Of a stretch of 34,469 nucleotides of DNA, positions 14,398 through 22,943 are shown in pieces; the first letter of the stretch is position 1; every line of letters starts with the position of its first letter. The DNA is from CAWUIO01 sp963922455 (lineage in GTDB: Bacteria; Bacteroidota; Bacteroidia; Cytophagales; Microscillaceae): NCBI GenBank assembly GCA_963922455.1, contig CAWUIO010000071.1:1-34469 (forward strand), read 5' to 3'. Both the position numbers and the translations under genes were made by a program. The notes beneath the pieces were generated by a model. That model worked only from the letters and a program-made list of their open reading frames with translations, searched no databases and was not told the DNA's origin.

Positions 14398-15879
14398 ATG
14401 AAATTCATCATGAAGTTTAGGTTTTTGTTTATTATTCTATTTTGTGTAGCCTTATTCGGGGCTATGCCGGCGAGTACCTTCATAAAGAAGGAAGCTCCAC
14501 CTGTGAGGGCCAGCGAATATGTTTTTTTTAGCAAAGCAGAGTTAAAAGAATGGCAAAAGCGCTGGTATGGCTTATCAGACCATAACTTTAACCGTCCAGG
14601 TGCTGAGTTTGCGGGCAGCCCAGACGAAGTAAGCCGCTTGAAAGCCCAAGCCCAAGAGTTTAAAAACCGGGTTGACAAAAGTTTTTGGCGATGGAAGCAA
14701 GTGGATTTATCTGCTCAAAACCGCACCGTTCCCCGGCATGCTTCTTCCAAACCCGGGAAAGCGGGGGTACGTATTCTAGCCGATGCCGCTTTTGTGGCCT
14801 TGTTAGAAGATGATGTAGCCACCAAAAATACCATCAAAAACGAATTATTAGCGCAATCCCGGGTACCCCACACCAATCTTTCGGATAAAGCCTGGGTCTC
14901 CCACCGGTATAGCGATGAAAATATAATTTTCCGAGTGGGCGACTTTATGAGTTGCATGATGACTACCTATATCTATGTTCAGGATGTTTTCAGCCCGCAG
15001 GAAAAACAACAAATGCTGGATTATTTTGAGGCAGCAGCCTTATTTTTGGCCGAAGAAATCAACTTTTCCTTTGAGTCCATTCTTGAAAACCGGGATGCCA
15101 ACAATCCTCAACCATTGGAACAATATCGTTACAAAGGGGAAAAATTCCTTGGCGAAAAAACCCACCTAGGGGGGTACCCCACGACAACCTTGATGCGACG
15201 CTATAATAACCGCAAAACGATGATGCTTTTGCCAGTAGCCATTGCCGCCTTCTTGAGAGATAATGAATACCTCAAAAATACCTGTGCCTTATTCGTGAAA
15301 GAATATCTCGCTTTTGCCGTATTTCCCGACTATATATTTGCTGAATTACATCGTGCTTCCTCCAAGCGAAAGCCCGGAATTACCGGCTTGGCGTATAACT
15401 CAACCACCTTAGGCGTTTGTGTTTTTATTGCCGACGTCTTTGCCCGGCACGATGACCCCAGTTTGTATGAGTTTAAAACCACGTACGGGATGGATGGAAC
15501 AGAAGGAAACACCCAAAAGAACTTAAAAGATGCCATCTTGGCTTACGGCGATTATTATCGAGGCAATAAAGTTGTCTATTGCTGGGATGGTGTCCGGGGC
15601 AATCCAAACCACCGTATAGACGGCACCCAAGGAATAGAATTTATGCTGACCGATGTCACGGGCTGCTTGATGGCCAATCACTACTACCGGGATAAAGAAT
15701 TAAAATCCTTTTTTTACCGGGAGACGAAGGACCTAAAAGATTTTGTGAAAAAAGATAACACAAAGCGAGGCAATACTTGGGGTTCTAATAATGGCTACCG
15801 GGGAGTTGCCGGTGTTTTGCCCTCCGCTTTTTTGATGTATGGGTATATGGAAGATTCTCCTGCCAACCCCCTTCGTTAA
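14398..15879 (+). CDS. Secreted alginate-lyase-fold protein
   Basis: A 493-residue protein with a signal peptide (about residues 1-25, FRFLFIILFCVALFGAMPAS). The mature part is all-helical with features of the alginate lyase/chondroitin AC lyase superfamily (alpha/alpha toroid). These include a region around residues 265-320 (NNRKTMMLLPVAIAAFLRD, then NTCALFVKEYL), a FAELHRASS segment with His near 320, and GLAYNSTTLGV. The family cleaves uronic-acid polysaccharides by beta-elimination, in the periplasm or outside the cell. No carbohydrate-binding module, T9SS tail or SusCD pair is nearby, so the substrate is unknown and alginate is only a family-level guess. It precedes a PLP enzyme by 40 bp in the same direction. 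Homology is recognised from overall pattern, with moderate certainty about catalytic activity. Confidence 0.65.
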   Translation: MKFIMKFRFLFIILFCVALFGAMPASTFIKKEAPPVRASEYVFFSKAELKEWQKRWYGLSDHNFNRPGAEFAGSPDEVSRLKAQAQEFKNRVDKSFWRWKQVDLSAQNRTVPRHASSKPGKAGVRILADAAFVALLEDDVATKNTIKNELLAQSRVPHTNLSDKAWVSHRYSDENIIFRVGDFMSCMMTTYIYVQDVFSPQEKQQMLDYFEAAALFLAEEINFSFESILENRDANNPQPLEQYRYKGEKFLGEKTHLGGYPTTTLMRRYNNRKTMMLLPVAIAAFLRDNEYLKNTCALFVKEYLAFAVFPDYIFAELHRASSKRKPGITGLAYNSTTLGVCVFIADVFARHDDPSLYEFKTTYGMDGTEGNTQKNLKDAILAYGDYYRGNKVVYCWDGVRGNPNHRIDGTQGIEFMLTDVTGCLMANHYYRDKELKSFFYRETKDLKDFVKKDNTKRGNTWGSNNGYRGVAGVLPSAFLMYGYMEDSPANPLR

Positions 15880-15919
15880 TTTTTCAATCCCCAATCGCAA
15901 AAAAGAACTCTAAATACGT

Positions 15920-17107
15920 ATGGACAAAGACCAAATACCCTCCATTGCTTCTATCATCAATGAATGGGGAGAAGATCGCTCCCTGTACCAAAATTCGGCT
16001 ACTCCACCCATCTATCAAACGGCTATGTTTTGCTCAGATACCGTAGCCGATATGCGCGAACTCTTGCGTAAAGAAGCCGAGCAACCTTTTTATACCCGAG
16101 GAAATAACCCTACCACCGATATACTAAGAAAAAAAGTGGCCGCTTTGGAAAAAGCCGAAGATGCCCTGGTCTTGGCCAGCGGGAGCGCAGCAGTGGCGGC
16201 CGCGGTCATGTCGCAGCTTAAACAGGGTGACCATATCGTATCGGTCAAAAAGCCATATAGCTGGACCAATAAACTCATGACCGTTTTTCTCCCCCGATTT
16301 GGTATTGAGACGACCATGGTAGACGGCACCGACGTAGGCAATTATGAACAAGCTATCCAAGAAAATACCCGGCTCTTGTACTTAGAAAGCCCCAACTCCT
16401 GGACTTTTGAGTTACAAGATATTGAAGCCGTGGTAGCCTTGGCCAAAAAACACGGACTGAGTACGGTGATGGACAATAGCTACACTTCTCCCATCTTTCA
16501 AAACCCCATCGAGATGGGTGTAGACTTAGTTGTACATTCTGCCACCAAATATATCTCGGGGCATAGTGATACCATTGCCGGCATCGTGTGCGGGTCTAAG
16601 GAGGAAATTCGTAAAATTTTTGCCTCAGAGTACATGACCATGGGAGGGGTAAGTTCTCCTTTCAATTCTTGGCTCCTTCTCCGAGGCCTGCGTACCTTGC
16701 CTTTGAGGATGCAGCACGCCAGTCGATGCGCTGCCCAAGTGGTAAATTATCTTCGCACCCACCCCAAAATTGAGCAAGTGTATTACCCTTTCTCCCCAGA
16801 CCACCCGCAATACGACCTAGCTAAAAAGCAAATGCGGGGAGCAAGCGGGATGTTTAGTATCCAAGTCAAGGCCAAGGATATAGCAGAAATGGAGCGTTTT
16901 TGTAATACTTTGACCCGCTTCTTGCTGGCAGTTTCTTGGGGGGGCTTTGAGTCGCTTATTTTCCCGGCTTGCACCTTGTACGCCTCGGAGATTTACAAAA
17001 CCCCCGACCTTCCCTGGAACATGGCCCGAATCAGTGTAGGAATAGAGCAACCCGAAGAATTGATTGCCGATTTAGACCAAGCCTTAAAAATCTTAGAAAC
17101 TGTTTAA
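15920..17107 (+). CDS. Cys/Met-metabolism PLP-dependent enzyme (cystathionine gamma-synthase/lyase family)
   Basis: A 395-residue fold-type I PLP enzyme. Family marks are YTRGNNPTTDILRKKVAALE near residue 54, ASGSAAVAA in the phosphate-binding region near 86, DNSYTSP near 190 for the cofactor-stacking Asp, and HSATKYISGHSD with the Schiff-base Lys210. These enzymes carry out gamma-replacement or gamma/beta-elimination on cystathionine, O-acyl-homoserine or methionine in the cytoplasm. The exact reaction cannot be assigned from the visible residues, so no symbol is given. The residue after YTRGNNPT is not the usual Tyr/Val motif of textbook MetB, which argues for a divergent subfamily. It lies 40 bp after the lyase-fold gene. 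The following 185 bp before the LytTR gene hold only AT-rich sequence. Confidence 0.88.
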   Translation: MDKDQIPSIASIINEWGEDRSLYQNSATPPIYQTAMFCSDTVADMRELLRKEAEQPFYTRGNNPTTDILRKKVAALEKAEDALVLASGSAAVAAAVMSQLKQGDHIVSVKKPYSWTNKLMTVFLPRFGIETTMVDGTDVGNYEQAIQENTRLLYLESPNSWTFELQDIEAVVALAKKHGLSTVMDNSYTSPIFQNPIEMGVDLVVHSATKYISGHSDTIAGIVCGSKEEIRKIFASEYMTMGGVSSPFNSWLLLRGLRTLPLRMQHASRCAAQVVNYLRTHPKIEQVYYPFSPDHPQYDLAKKQMRGASGMFSIQVKAKDIAEMERFCNTLTRFLLAVSWGGFESLIFPACTLYASEIYKTPDLPWNMARISVGIEQPEELIADLDQALKILETV

Positions 17108-17292
17108 GTTTATTTTTTGTCGGCGAAAAGGGCCAGTTTGGGGTTCTGATGAAATCAGGTTCTCGAAATGGCTATTTGCAGTCCATACAATTAAACATAA
17201 ACAGTTTCTTAAACTAAAACAATTTTTTTAAAAAAAGGTGTGACCTAACGTAGTGTAGCAGTCTTATGGGTACTTATAACAACTGTTACTAA

Positions 17293-18018
17293 ATGGAGTC
17301 ACTCAAAATTGTACTGGTCGAGACCAGTGAACAACAACATCAAATTGCTCGCAACCTAATCAATACCATGAAGTATGAACTAGGTAATGAGTACGCCCAA
17401 CCACAAGAAGTCCGGGAGAGTTTGGAAGATATCGACCCGGATTTATTGATCATTCATCAAAAGCAAGCCTTGGCTGCCGATGGAAAATCGCTTCTAAACT
17501 GGTGCCGTAGTGAATACCCGCTACCTATCTTGTATTTGAGAGACCACGGCAGTGATCCATCGGTACAGGCCAACAATTCTGTCTTTCTGGAAAAACCCAT
17601 TCAAAGAAGTAGTTTCTTTAGAAGTTTAGAACAAGCCTTGTTTAACTTTCCAAACCCACTTGCTAAGCCTGCCGAACAAGACTCGGTAGTTATCCGGGAG
17701 CGACTGTATATGAAAGACGGAAGGGCTTTTAAGAAAATTTCCCTACAAAACATCTTATGGATCGAGTCGGATGGAAATTATAAAAAGATCTATAATACCG
17801 ATCTTAAAATTGGAGGGATGACCCGTACCAGTATGGACCAACTGGAAAATGAATTACCGGCCGAACACTTCCAGAGAGTTCACCGATCGTTTATCGTCAA
17901 TACCAACTATGTAGATCGCGTATATTACAACCGTTTGAGTTTAAAAGGACAAAACATCCCAGTAGGTAGAGGGTATACCCACCAATTGAAAGAGTATTTT
18001 AAGGACGGCACCGCCTAA
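17293..18018 (+). CDS. LytTR-family transcription regulator with degenerate receiver
   Basis: A 241-residue DNA-binding regulator. Residues about 130-238 form a LytTR domain (LYMKDGRAFKKISLQNILWI, HRSFIVNTNYVDRV, VGRGYTHQLKEYF). Residues 1-115 have the outline of a CheY-like receiver, but the phosphorylation site appears lost. The position after the third strand reads LLIIHQKQ rather than an Asp. The acidic pair after the first strand is VETSEQ. The conserved switch Lys is kept in FLEKPIQ. It is therefore probably controlled by something other than phosphorylation, or not switched at all. No histidine kinase is adjacent; it stands alone between a PLP enzyme and repeat copy 5. The LytTR assignment is firm; target genes are unknown. 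Confidence 0.88.
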   Translation: MESLKIVLVETSEQQHQIARNLINTMKYELGNEYAQPQEVRESLEDIDPDLLIIHQKQALAADGKSLLNWCRSEYPLPILYLRDHGSDPSVQANNSVFLEKPIQRSSFFRSLEQALFNFPNPLAKPAEQDSVVIRERLYMKDGRAFKKISLQNILWIESDGNYKKIYNTDLKIGGMTRTSMDQLENELPAEHFQRVHRSFIVNTNYVDRVYYNRLSLKGQNIPVGRGYTHQLKEYFKDGTA

Positions 18019-18124
18019 TTTATTTTTATGTAACCTTTTCTACCTTGTTTCTTGCTTAGATAAGGGTTTTTGTCTGCGTGAATAAACGCTTGTTGACAAC
18101 ATAGTACACCGCATAAAAGCCTCT

Positions 18125-18256
18125 GGGGCTTGCCCGCGCGATAAAAAAAGAAGCTAACTGAACAGCCCTACCCGCGCGGGCCGGGCTAGGCTGCCGAGCC
18201 GGCTCACGCACCAACCAGCGGCGGTCTCGGCCCTATCGGGCGCCTATCCCTAAGCC
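18125..18256 (+). repeat. GC-rich interspersed element, copy 5 (forward)
   Basis: It begins GGGGCTTGCCCGCGCG, has stem CCCGCGCG/CGCGCGGG and continues GGGCTAGGCTGCCGAGCC, a variant shared with copy 1, ending CTATCCCTAAGCC. It is the left member of the pair around the M48 peptidase gene. Confidence 0.9.
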
Positions 18257-18302
18257 AAAAGGGCATCCTTGATGAAAGAAAAAGGGAAGAATAATTGAAA
18301 TA

Positions 18303-18358
18303 TGTCATTTTGGCTGTATTTTTTGAAGTTAATTTGGGTTTTTGTGACAAAATGGCTG
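18303..18358. promoter_or_regulatory. Two TGnCAnnnTGGCTG sites upstream of the M48 peptidase gene
   Basis: TGTCATTTTGGCTG at 18303-18316 and TGACAAAATGGCTG at 18345-18358 share the pattern TGnCA-N3-TGGCTG, with centres 42 bp apart (about four helical turns). They lie 67-122 bp upstream of the start codon. They look like a paired operator, possibly stress-related given the protease downstream. The regulator is unknown. Confidence 0.4.
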
Positions 18359-18424
18359 GTTTTTTCTAGCTTATTGCTTTGGAATAGGATTTGAAAAACT
18401 ATAGTTAAACCATAAAAATACCCA

Positions 18425-19393
18425 ATGGCACCACAACAAATCATACAAAATAGAAAATGGAACAACCACCTAGCCACCATCGGGGTTTTACTGAGCATGT
18501 ACGGGCTCATGGCTTTTATTGCTTACCTCTTAGCCGGAGCGTCCGGTCTTTTGGGGATTAGTTTGGCTGGGGCAGTGGCCTATTTTATACTACATCGAGT
18601 TTCTCCCCAGATTAGCTTTACCCTCTATGGAGGGCGGCCGCTGAGTAGATGGGAAGCCCCCGAATTGCACGAAACGCTCCGGATCCTCAGCGAAAAAGCC
18701 GGGATGAAGGAAATACCCGATTTATATTTTATTCCTCAAAATACACCCAATGCCTTTGCCGTGGGTAGCGGTAACAGACCCTTCATCGGAATCACCCGGG
18801 GGCTCTTACAAAGACTGAATCACCGGGAAATACGTGGGGTATTGGCCCACGAAATGAGCCACTTGATGAACCGGGACGCTCAACTTTTGCTTTTAGCCGG
18901 GTTTTTCTCCCGTATGACCCGCAGCTTGGCCTGGTTTGGGAAGATCTTGCTCGTGATCAATTTGCCCCTCATTTTAATGGGGTATACATTCGTATCTTGG
19001 TGGGCTATCTTGGCCCTTCTTATGGCTCCTTTGCTCAGTGAGTTACTCCAATTGGCCCTATCCCGCACCCGGGAATTTGAAGCCGATTTGGACGCGGCGC
19101 AACTTACTGGAGACCCGGCTGGTTTGGCCAGTGCCCTCTATCGATTAGAAAATGGAAACCCCAGCCTTTGGTCTTGGTTTTCTAAGCCTCAGTCAGTACC
19201 CCAGATACCCGAATGGTTACGCACCCACCCCTTGACCCGGGAAAGGGTAAAGCGTTTGCTAGAAATAGCCCCCCAAGTACCCGAGGGACTATTTGAAAGA
19301 CCTTCTGGACAAGAAGTAAGTCCCCAGGCCCCCGTAAATCCGCTAGACCGGTTATTGGACCGATGGTTTAATCACTATCGCTATATCGTATAA
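18425..19393 (+). CDS. M48-family membrane zinc metallopeptidase (HtpX-like)
   Basis: A 322-residue integral membrane protease. Two transmembrane segments at about 19-37 and 40-57 are followed by a cytoplasmic catalytic domain. The zinc-binding H142EMSH146 motif is intact, and the third ligand is Glu217 in the SRTREFEAD block. Two more hydrophobic segments lie between them at about 171-189 and 191-210. ENGNPSLWSW and HPLTRERVKRL complete the M48 pattern, and the C-terminus is short and proline-rich. HtpX-type enzymes degrade misfolded membrane proteins. The gene is alone between repeat copies 5 and 6, the second of which starts 20 bp after the stop. Two operator-like sites lie upstream. M48B is the best subfamily guess, but I do not assign htpX. 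Confidence 0.9.
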   Translation: MAPQQIIQNRKWNNHLATIGVLLSMYGLMAFIAYLLAGASGLLGISLAGAVAYFILHRVSPQISFTLYGGRPLSRWEAPELHETLRILSEKAGMKEIPDLYFIPQNTPNAFAVGSGNRPFIGITRGLLQRLNHREIRGVLAHEMSHLMNRDAQLLLLAGFFSRMTRSLAWFGKILLVINLPLILMGYTFVSWWAILALLMAPLLSELLQLALSRTREFEADLDAAQLTGDPAGLASALYRLENGNPSLWSWFSKPQSVPQIPEWLRTHPLTRERVKRLLEIAPQVPEGLFERPSGQEVSPQAPVNPLDRLLDRWFNHYRYIV

Positions 19394-19413
19394 TACCTTC
19401 CGGCAGGCTTTAT

Positions 19414-19544
19414 GGCTTAGGGATGGAGCGGCCTGTTTGAGCCCGCCGCAGGTTTGTGGGCTGGCCGGCGAGTAGCGAGAGCCCGACCGGCGCCGGGCAC
19501 ATGATGGGAATAAAGCCGACATAATTTTTGCGCCGGGAAGCCCC
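19414..19544 (-). repeat. GC-rich interspersed element, copy 6 (reverse)
   Basis: On the minus strand it reads GGGGCTTCCCGGCGC, then stem closure GCGCCGG, TCGGGCTCTCGCTACTCGCC, second stem CTCGCCG/CGGCGGG, and ends CCATCCCTAAGCC. It faces copy 5 across the M48 gene and also lies between two convergent genes. Confidence 0.9.
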
Positions 19545-19586
19545 CTAGAATTTATTCCTTAATTAGAAGAACAGGCTAGTGTAATA

Positions 19587-20516
19587 TCAAGAAGCATCTC
19601 CGTTTTTGGCCCCCTTCACCCTGGCAAGAGTATCCGAAAGGTTTTCACCTCCTTTGATGTCAAAATCTAAGGTGCGAATCGGGAATGGAATGCTAATGTC
19701 GGCTTCGTCAAAGGCTTCTTTGATGGCAATGATGGCCGAGCTTTGGCACTCAAAGAAGTCATACTGGCCCGGAAAGTTGATCCAAAACTCCAAACGGAAA
19801 TTGATGGAACTGTCTCCAAATTGATTATAAATCACCCGTACGGGGCTATGGGGGCGCACAAATTCTAATTTTTCTATAGCTTTAATAGAAATATCACGGA
19901 CTTTACGCAAATCATCGGCATAGGAAACTCCCACAAATATGTCTACGCGGCGGCGGCCTAGTTCAGAATAGTTAACAATGGGGTTTTGAAAGATTTCTTT
20001 ATTGGGGATGTAAATTAATTGCCCTTCTAGGGTACGGATAGCCGATAAACGCAAGTCAATCATTTCCACAAAACCCGTATAGCCTGCCGTCTCCACAAAA
20101 TCATTGACTTGAAAAGGACTCTTTAAAGCCATGAAGGTACCCGCAATAAAATTGGAGACCAAATCTTGAAAGGCAAAACTGAGGGCGAGCCCAATAATGC
20201 CGGCCCCAGCCAGTAAGGAAGTGACTGTCTTTTCTAGGTGGAGGATTTCCAGGGCCCAAAACAGCCCGGCAAAAAGGATAATCAAACGGACACATAAGGA
20301 AAAGAGACGATTGAGGGCCGTGTTTTGGGAAAATTTATTAAAAAAATGCCCGGCTAATTTTTTTCCATAAATAGAAAGCCGATAAAAAAAGTAAAAAACG
20401 AGAATGGATAAAACCAAGTTGGGGATCATCGCCACAACTTGGATGAGCCACTCTTCTAGTTTTAAGATTAAATTATTGTAAGCTTCTTCCATACCGAGTA
20501 CATTAAGAACTCGCAA
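19587..20516 (-). CDS. MscS-family small-conductance mechanosensitive channel
   Basis: A 309-residue inner-membrane channel that opens under membrane tension and releases solutes during hypo-osmotic shock. Three hydrophobic segments lie at about 20-45, 70-90 and 95-130. The last is the pore helix with the Gly/Ala pattern (GAGIIGLALSFAFQDLVSNF) followed by PFQVNDFVE, the entry to the beta domain. The C-terminal cytoplasmic vestibule ends with ISIPFPIRTLDF, a classic MscS ending, then about 25 polar residues. The length is normal for MscS itself. A second Met at residue 9 is an alternative start. It is monocistronic, transcribed toward repeat copy 6, and divergent from the ubiquitin-like gene. 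Confidence 0.93.
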   Translation of the reverse strand: MRVLNVLGMEEAYNNLILKLEEWLIQVVAMIPNLVLSILVFYFFYRLSIYGKKLAGHFFNKFSQNTALNRLFSLCVRLIILFAGLFWALEILHLEKTVTSLLAGAGIIGLALSFAFQDLVSNFIAGTFMALKSPFQVNDFVETAGYTGFVEMIDLRLSAIRTLEGQLIYIPNKEIFQNPIVNYSELGRRRVDIFVGVSYADDLRKVRDISIKAIEKLEFVRPHSPVRVIYNQFGDSSINFRLEFWINFPGQYDFFECQSSAIIAIKEAFDEADISIPFPIRTLDFDIKGGENLSDTLARVKGAKNGDAS

Positions 20517-20580
20517 AATAATATAAAATTGCCAAGGGAAAGAGGAGACCCCGGTCTTTCCAATCTTTGCTAAATTTTTA

Positions 20581-20588
20581 TATATTTG
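20581..20588 (+). promoter_or_regulatory. Bacteroidota-type promoter -7 box (TATATTTG)
   Basis: An exact TAnnTTTG match 31 bp upstream of the ATG at 20620. It most likely drives the ubiquitin-like gene and the DUF4132 gene after it. Confidence 0.6.
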
Positions 20589-20619
20589 CTAAGGTTTTAC
20601 ATGCAAATTAGCCCAAAGT

Positions 20620-21015
20620 ATGCAAGTTACCCTCCAAGAAAAAAGTATAAGTGGTACCATCTTAGACGAAATTGAGCTACAAATAGCCGATGAACAGTGT
20701 ACCCTGGCCGAGCTGATCCAAATGAAAGTTTGGGAGCAGGCCCGCCAATATAATGAGAGAAGAGCGCAGGAAAGCCAAGGCTACAGCAATCCCTTAGAAA
20801 ATGCCTTGAATTCTGCCAGCCATCAAAAACGGATCGAGAACCGTCGTTTGGCCGACCCCGAAAAAGAAGTCTACCGGGCCTGGGAAGCTTTTCGCCAAAA
20901 CCAATATTTTGCCTTTGTAGACGGGCGCCAAGTGGAGAGCCTGGACCAAGAAATTCTACTAAACTCCCAAACGGAGGTGAGTTTTATGCAACTTACTCCC
21001 TTAGTAGGAGGATAA
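20620..21015 (+). CDS. Beta-grasp (ubiquitin/ThiS/MoaD-like) protein with C-terminal Gly-Gly
   Basis: A 131-residue protein read here as a beta-grasp fold with a long helical insertion. Two N-terminal strands (residues 2-9 and 15-23) precede a helix with a TLAELIQMKVWEQA pattern. Residues about 45-95 are polar and helical. The end, FAFVDGRQVESLDQEILL then TEVSFMQLTPLVGG, follows the last strands of ThiS/MoaD-type proteins, which carry a VNG-like turn, a hydrophobic last strand and an exposed Gly-Gly tail. The diglycine is the exact C-terminus, so no processing would be needed before activation. No E1/ThiF-like enzyme, molybdopterin or thiamin gene is in the window, so classic cofactor roles are not supported. 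Ten bp separate it from the DUF4132 gene, implying co-expression. The fold call is from pattern only. Confidence 0.7.
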   Translation: MQVTLQEKSISGTILDEIELQIADEQCTLAELIQMKVWEQARQYNERRAQESQGYSNPLENALNSASHQKRIENRRLADPEKEVYRAWEAFRQNQYFAFVDGRQVESLDQEILLNSQTEVSFMQLTPLVGG

Positions 21016-21025
21016 ACCCGTCTGT

Positions 21026-22903
21026 ATGGCCGAAAAAATTTCCATCAACCCGGATGCGGTTGCCGACCACCTACAAAGGCAGGAGGAAGCCGATAGTCCT
21101 TGGTATGCCCTGTTTCAACATTTTTTCACCCTGAAAAAGGGAACCAAGGTGCCCATTAAGTGGCTGAGACAAAGCCAGGAATTACTGGATGGGATCGGCC
21201 CCCAAGATTTTTTTTATCACCTCCCAGGTTTACTCCACACCATCCTGGCCTCCGAAGATTGGTTTAAAGGGAATAAAGCCCAGGCGGTAAAAGGAATGCT
21301 CCATACCTTAAACTTATTGGATGAATCACTTAGTAATGTGGCCATCGCCCGGATCACCGAAAAAGCCTACACCAAAAAAACTGGGCGGGGGCCTTTATCC
21401 AAGGCCTTGGGGAATTTGGGCATTACCCTCCTTCGGCAAAGAGAGCATAAAGAAGCGTATTTAGAACTTATCCGCTTACAAAGCCGCACGGAGTATCCAA
21501 GTTTTTTAAAAGCTCTGCGCCCGGCCTTAGAAGAACTCAGCGCTTTGTGCGGCCTTTCCCAAGAAGAAGCCCAAGACCAGATTGTGCCCGATTATGGTCT
21601 AGAAAGCCGGGGACTGACTTACTCCATCGGAGACTATCAAGGACAAATCTATTTGGAGAGCTACGCTAAAATAACTACAGAGTGGCTAAAACCCGATGGA
21701 AAAGCCCAAAAATCGGTACCGGCTATCCTTAAAAGGGAGCAGGCCCCTAAGCTACAAGCTTTTAAGGCGCTCAGTGCCGATATCCGCAAGACCCTGCAAG
21801 GGCAGAGAAACCGATTGGAGCGAAGCTGGCAATTGGGACGAAGCTGGAGTTTGGCCAATTGGGAGACGTATATCCGGCGCCACCCCCTTATGCAAGTCCT
21901 GGCCGATAACCTGATCTGGATTTTTGCCCACGAAGGCAGCGAAACCTCCGGAATTTTGCAGGAAGGCGAACTCCGTGATGCAGAAGGAAAAAAATTGCCC
22001 GTTTCCCCGCAGGCAAGCGTACGCTTATGGCATCCGGTTTCGGTCAGCTCCTCGGAGGTATTGGCCTGGCGCGATTATCTTTTTGCCCAGGAACTAAGGC
22101 AATGTTTTAAGCAGGCTTTCCGGGAAATCTATGTACTCACCGATGCCGAAAAGCATACAGATACGTATAGCAACCGCTTTTCGGCCCATATACTGAACGC
22201 TTCCAAACTCTGGGCACTGTCGCAACAAAGAGGCTGGAATGATCGCCGGGCCAGTGGGCAAATGCCAGGAGACTACCCGTCTCCGGCTATTTATTGGGAG
22301 TCCTGGGGCTTGGCGGCCCGCTTGGATGTGGCACCCGCCTCTGAGGACTATCTTTCTACGCAAAAATTTCGCTTTGTGCAGATGGAGAACGAGCAAGAGA
22401 GCAGCATTCCCTTAGACCAAGTAGATCCGGTCTTGTTTTCGGAGGCCATGCGGGATGTGGACCTTTTTGTGGCCATTTCCAGTATTGGGAGTGATCCCAA
22501 TTGGCAAGGTGGCTCCGAGTATTCGGAGTACTGGATGGATTTTTCCTTTGGAGAAAAGTCGCAAACCGCTTCGGCCAAGCAGCGTAAAGAAGTACTCCAG
22601 CGCCTCTTGCCCCATATGCCCCTGGGCCAGAAAACCTATTTGGAAGGGAATTACCTATATGTGGAAGGACAAATCCGTCGTTATAAGATCAACTTAGGCA
22701 GCGGAAATATCCTGATGCTGCCCCACGATGAGTATCTTTGTATCGTACCCAAGCGGGAAGAAAGCTTGGGGACTAAGTCGGTTTTTTTGCCCTTTGACCA
22801 AGACAGTACCCTAAGTATCATACTTAGTAAAGCCCATCTCTTGGTGAAGGACGACGAGATCCGGGATTCGGTCATTGTGAACCAGATAAAAAGAGACCTT
22901 TGA
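21026..22903 (+). CDS. DUF4132-type protein
   Basis: A 625-residue cytoplasmic protein whose C-terminal half matches the DUF4132 family (E. coli MolR/YehI type). Recognisable blocks are: SVRLWHPVSVSSSEV near 335-350; FKQAFREIYVLTDAEKHTDT near 370-390; YSNRFSAHIL; VLFSEAMRDVDLFVAISSIG near 470-488; and YKINLGSGNILM near 552-563 followed by YLCIVP. Residues 1-270 are helical and less conserved. Unlike the E. coli proteins, it has no WGR domain. The biochemical function of the family is not known to me. In some genomes relatives lie near AAA/vWA gene sets discussed as conflict systems, but none is present here. The tight link to a GG-tailed beta-grasp protein suggests a partner or substrate relation. 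A lipoprotein gene follows 40 bp later. Confidence 0.85.
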   Translation: MAEKISINPDAVADHLQRQEEADSPWYALFQHFFTLKKGTKVPIKWLRQSQELLDGIGPQDFFYHLPGLLHTILASEDWFKGNKAQAVKGMLHTLNLLDESLSNVAIARITEKAYTKKTGRGPLSKALGNLGITLLRQREHKEAYLELIRLQSRTEYPSFLKALRPALEELSALCGLSQEEAQDQIVPDYGLESRGLTYSIGDYQGQIYLESYAKITTEWLKPDGKAQKSVPAILKREQAPKLQAFKALSADIRKTLQGQRNRLERSWQLGRSWSLANWETYIRRHPLMQVLADNLIWIFAHEGSETSGILQEGELRDAEGKKLPVSPQASVRLWHPVSVSSSEVLAWRDYLFAQELRQCFKQAFREIYVLTDAEKHTDTYSNRFSAHILNASKLWALSQQRGWNDRRASGQMPGDYPSPAIYWESWGLAARLDVAPASEDYLSTQKFRFVQMENEQESSIPLDQVDPVLFSEAMRDVDLFVAISSIGSDPNWQGGSEYSEYWMDFSFGEKSQTASAKQRKEVLQRLLPHMPLGQKTYLEGNYLYVEGQIRRYKINLGSGNILMLPHDEYLCIVPKREESLGTKSVFLPFDQDSTLSIILSKAHLLVKDDEIRDSVIVNQIKRDL

Positions 22904-22943
22904 TTGGTTTTTAGATCTTATTACACTACAAGCTATACGTACT

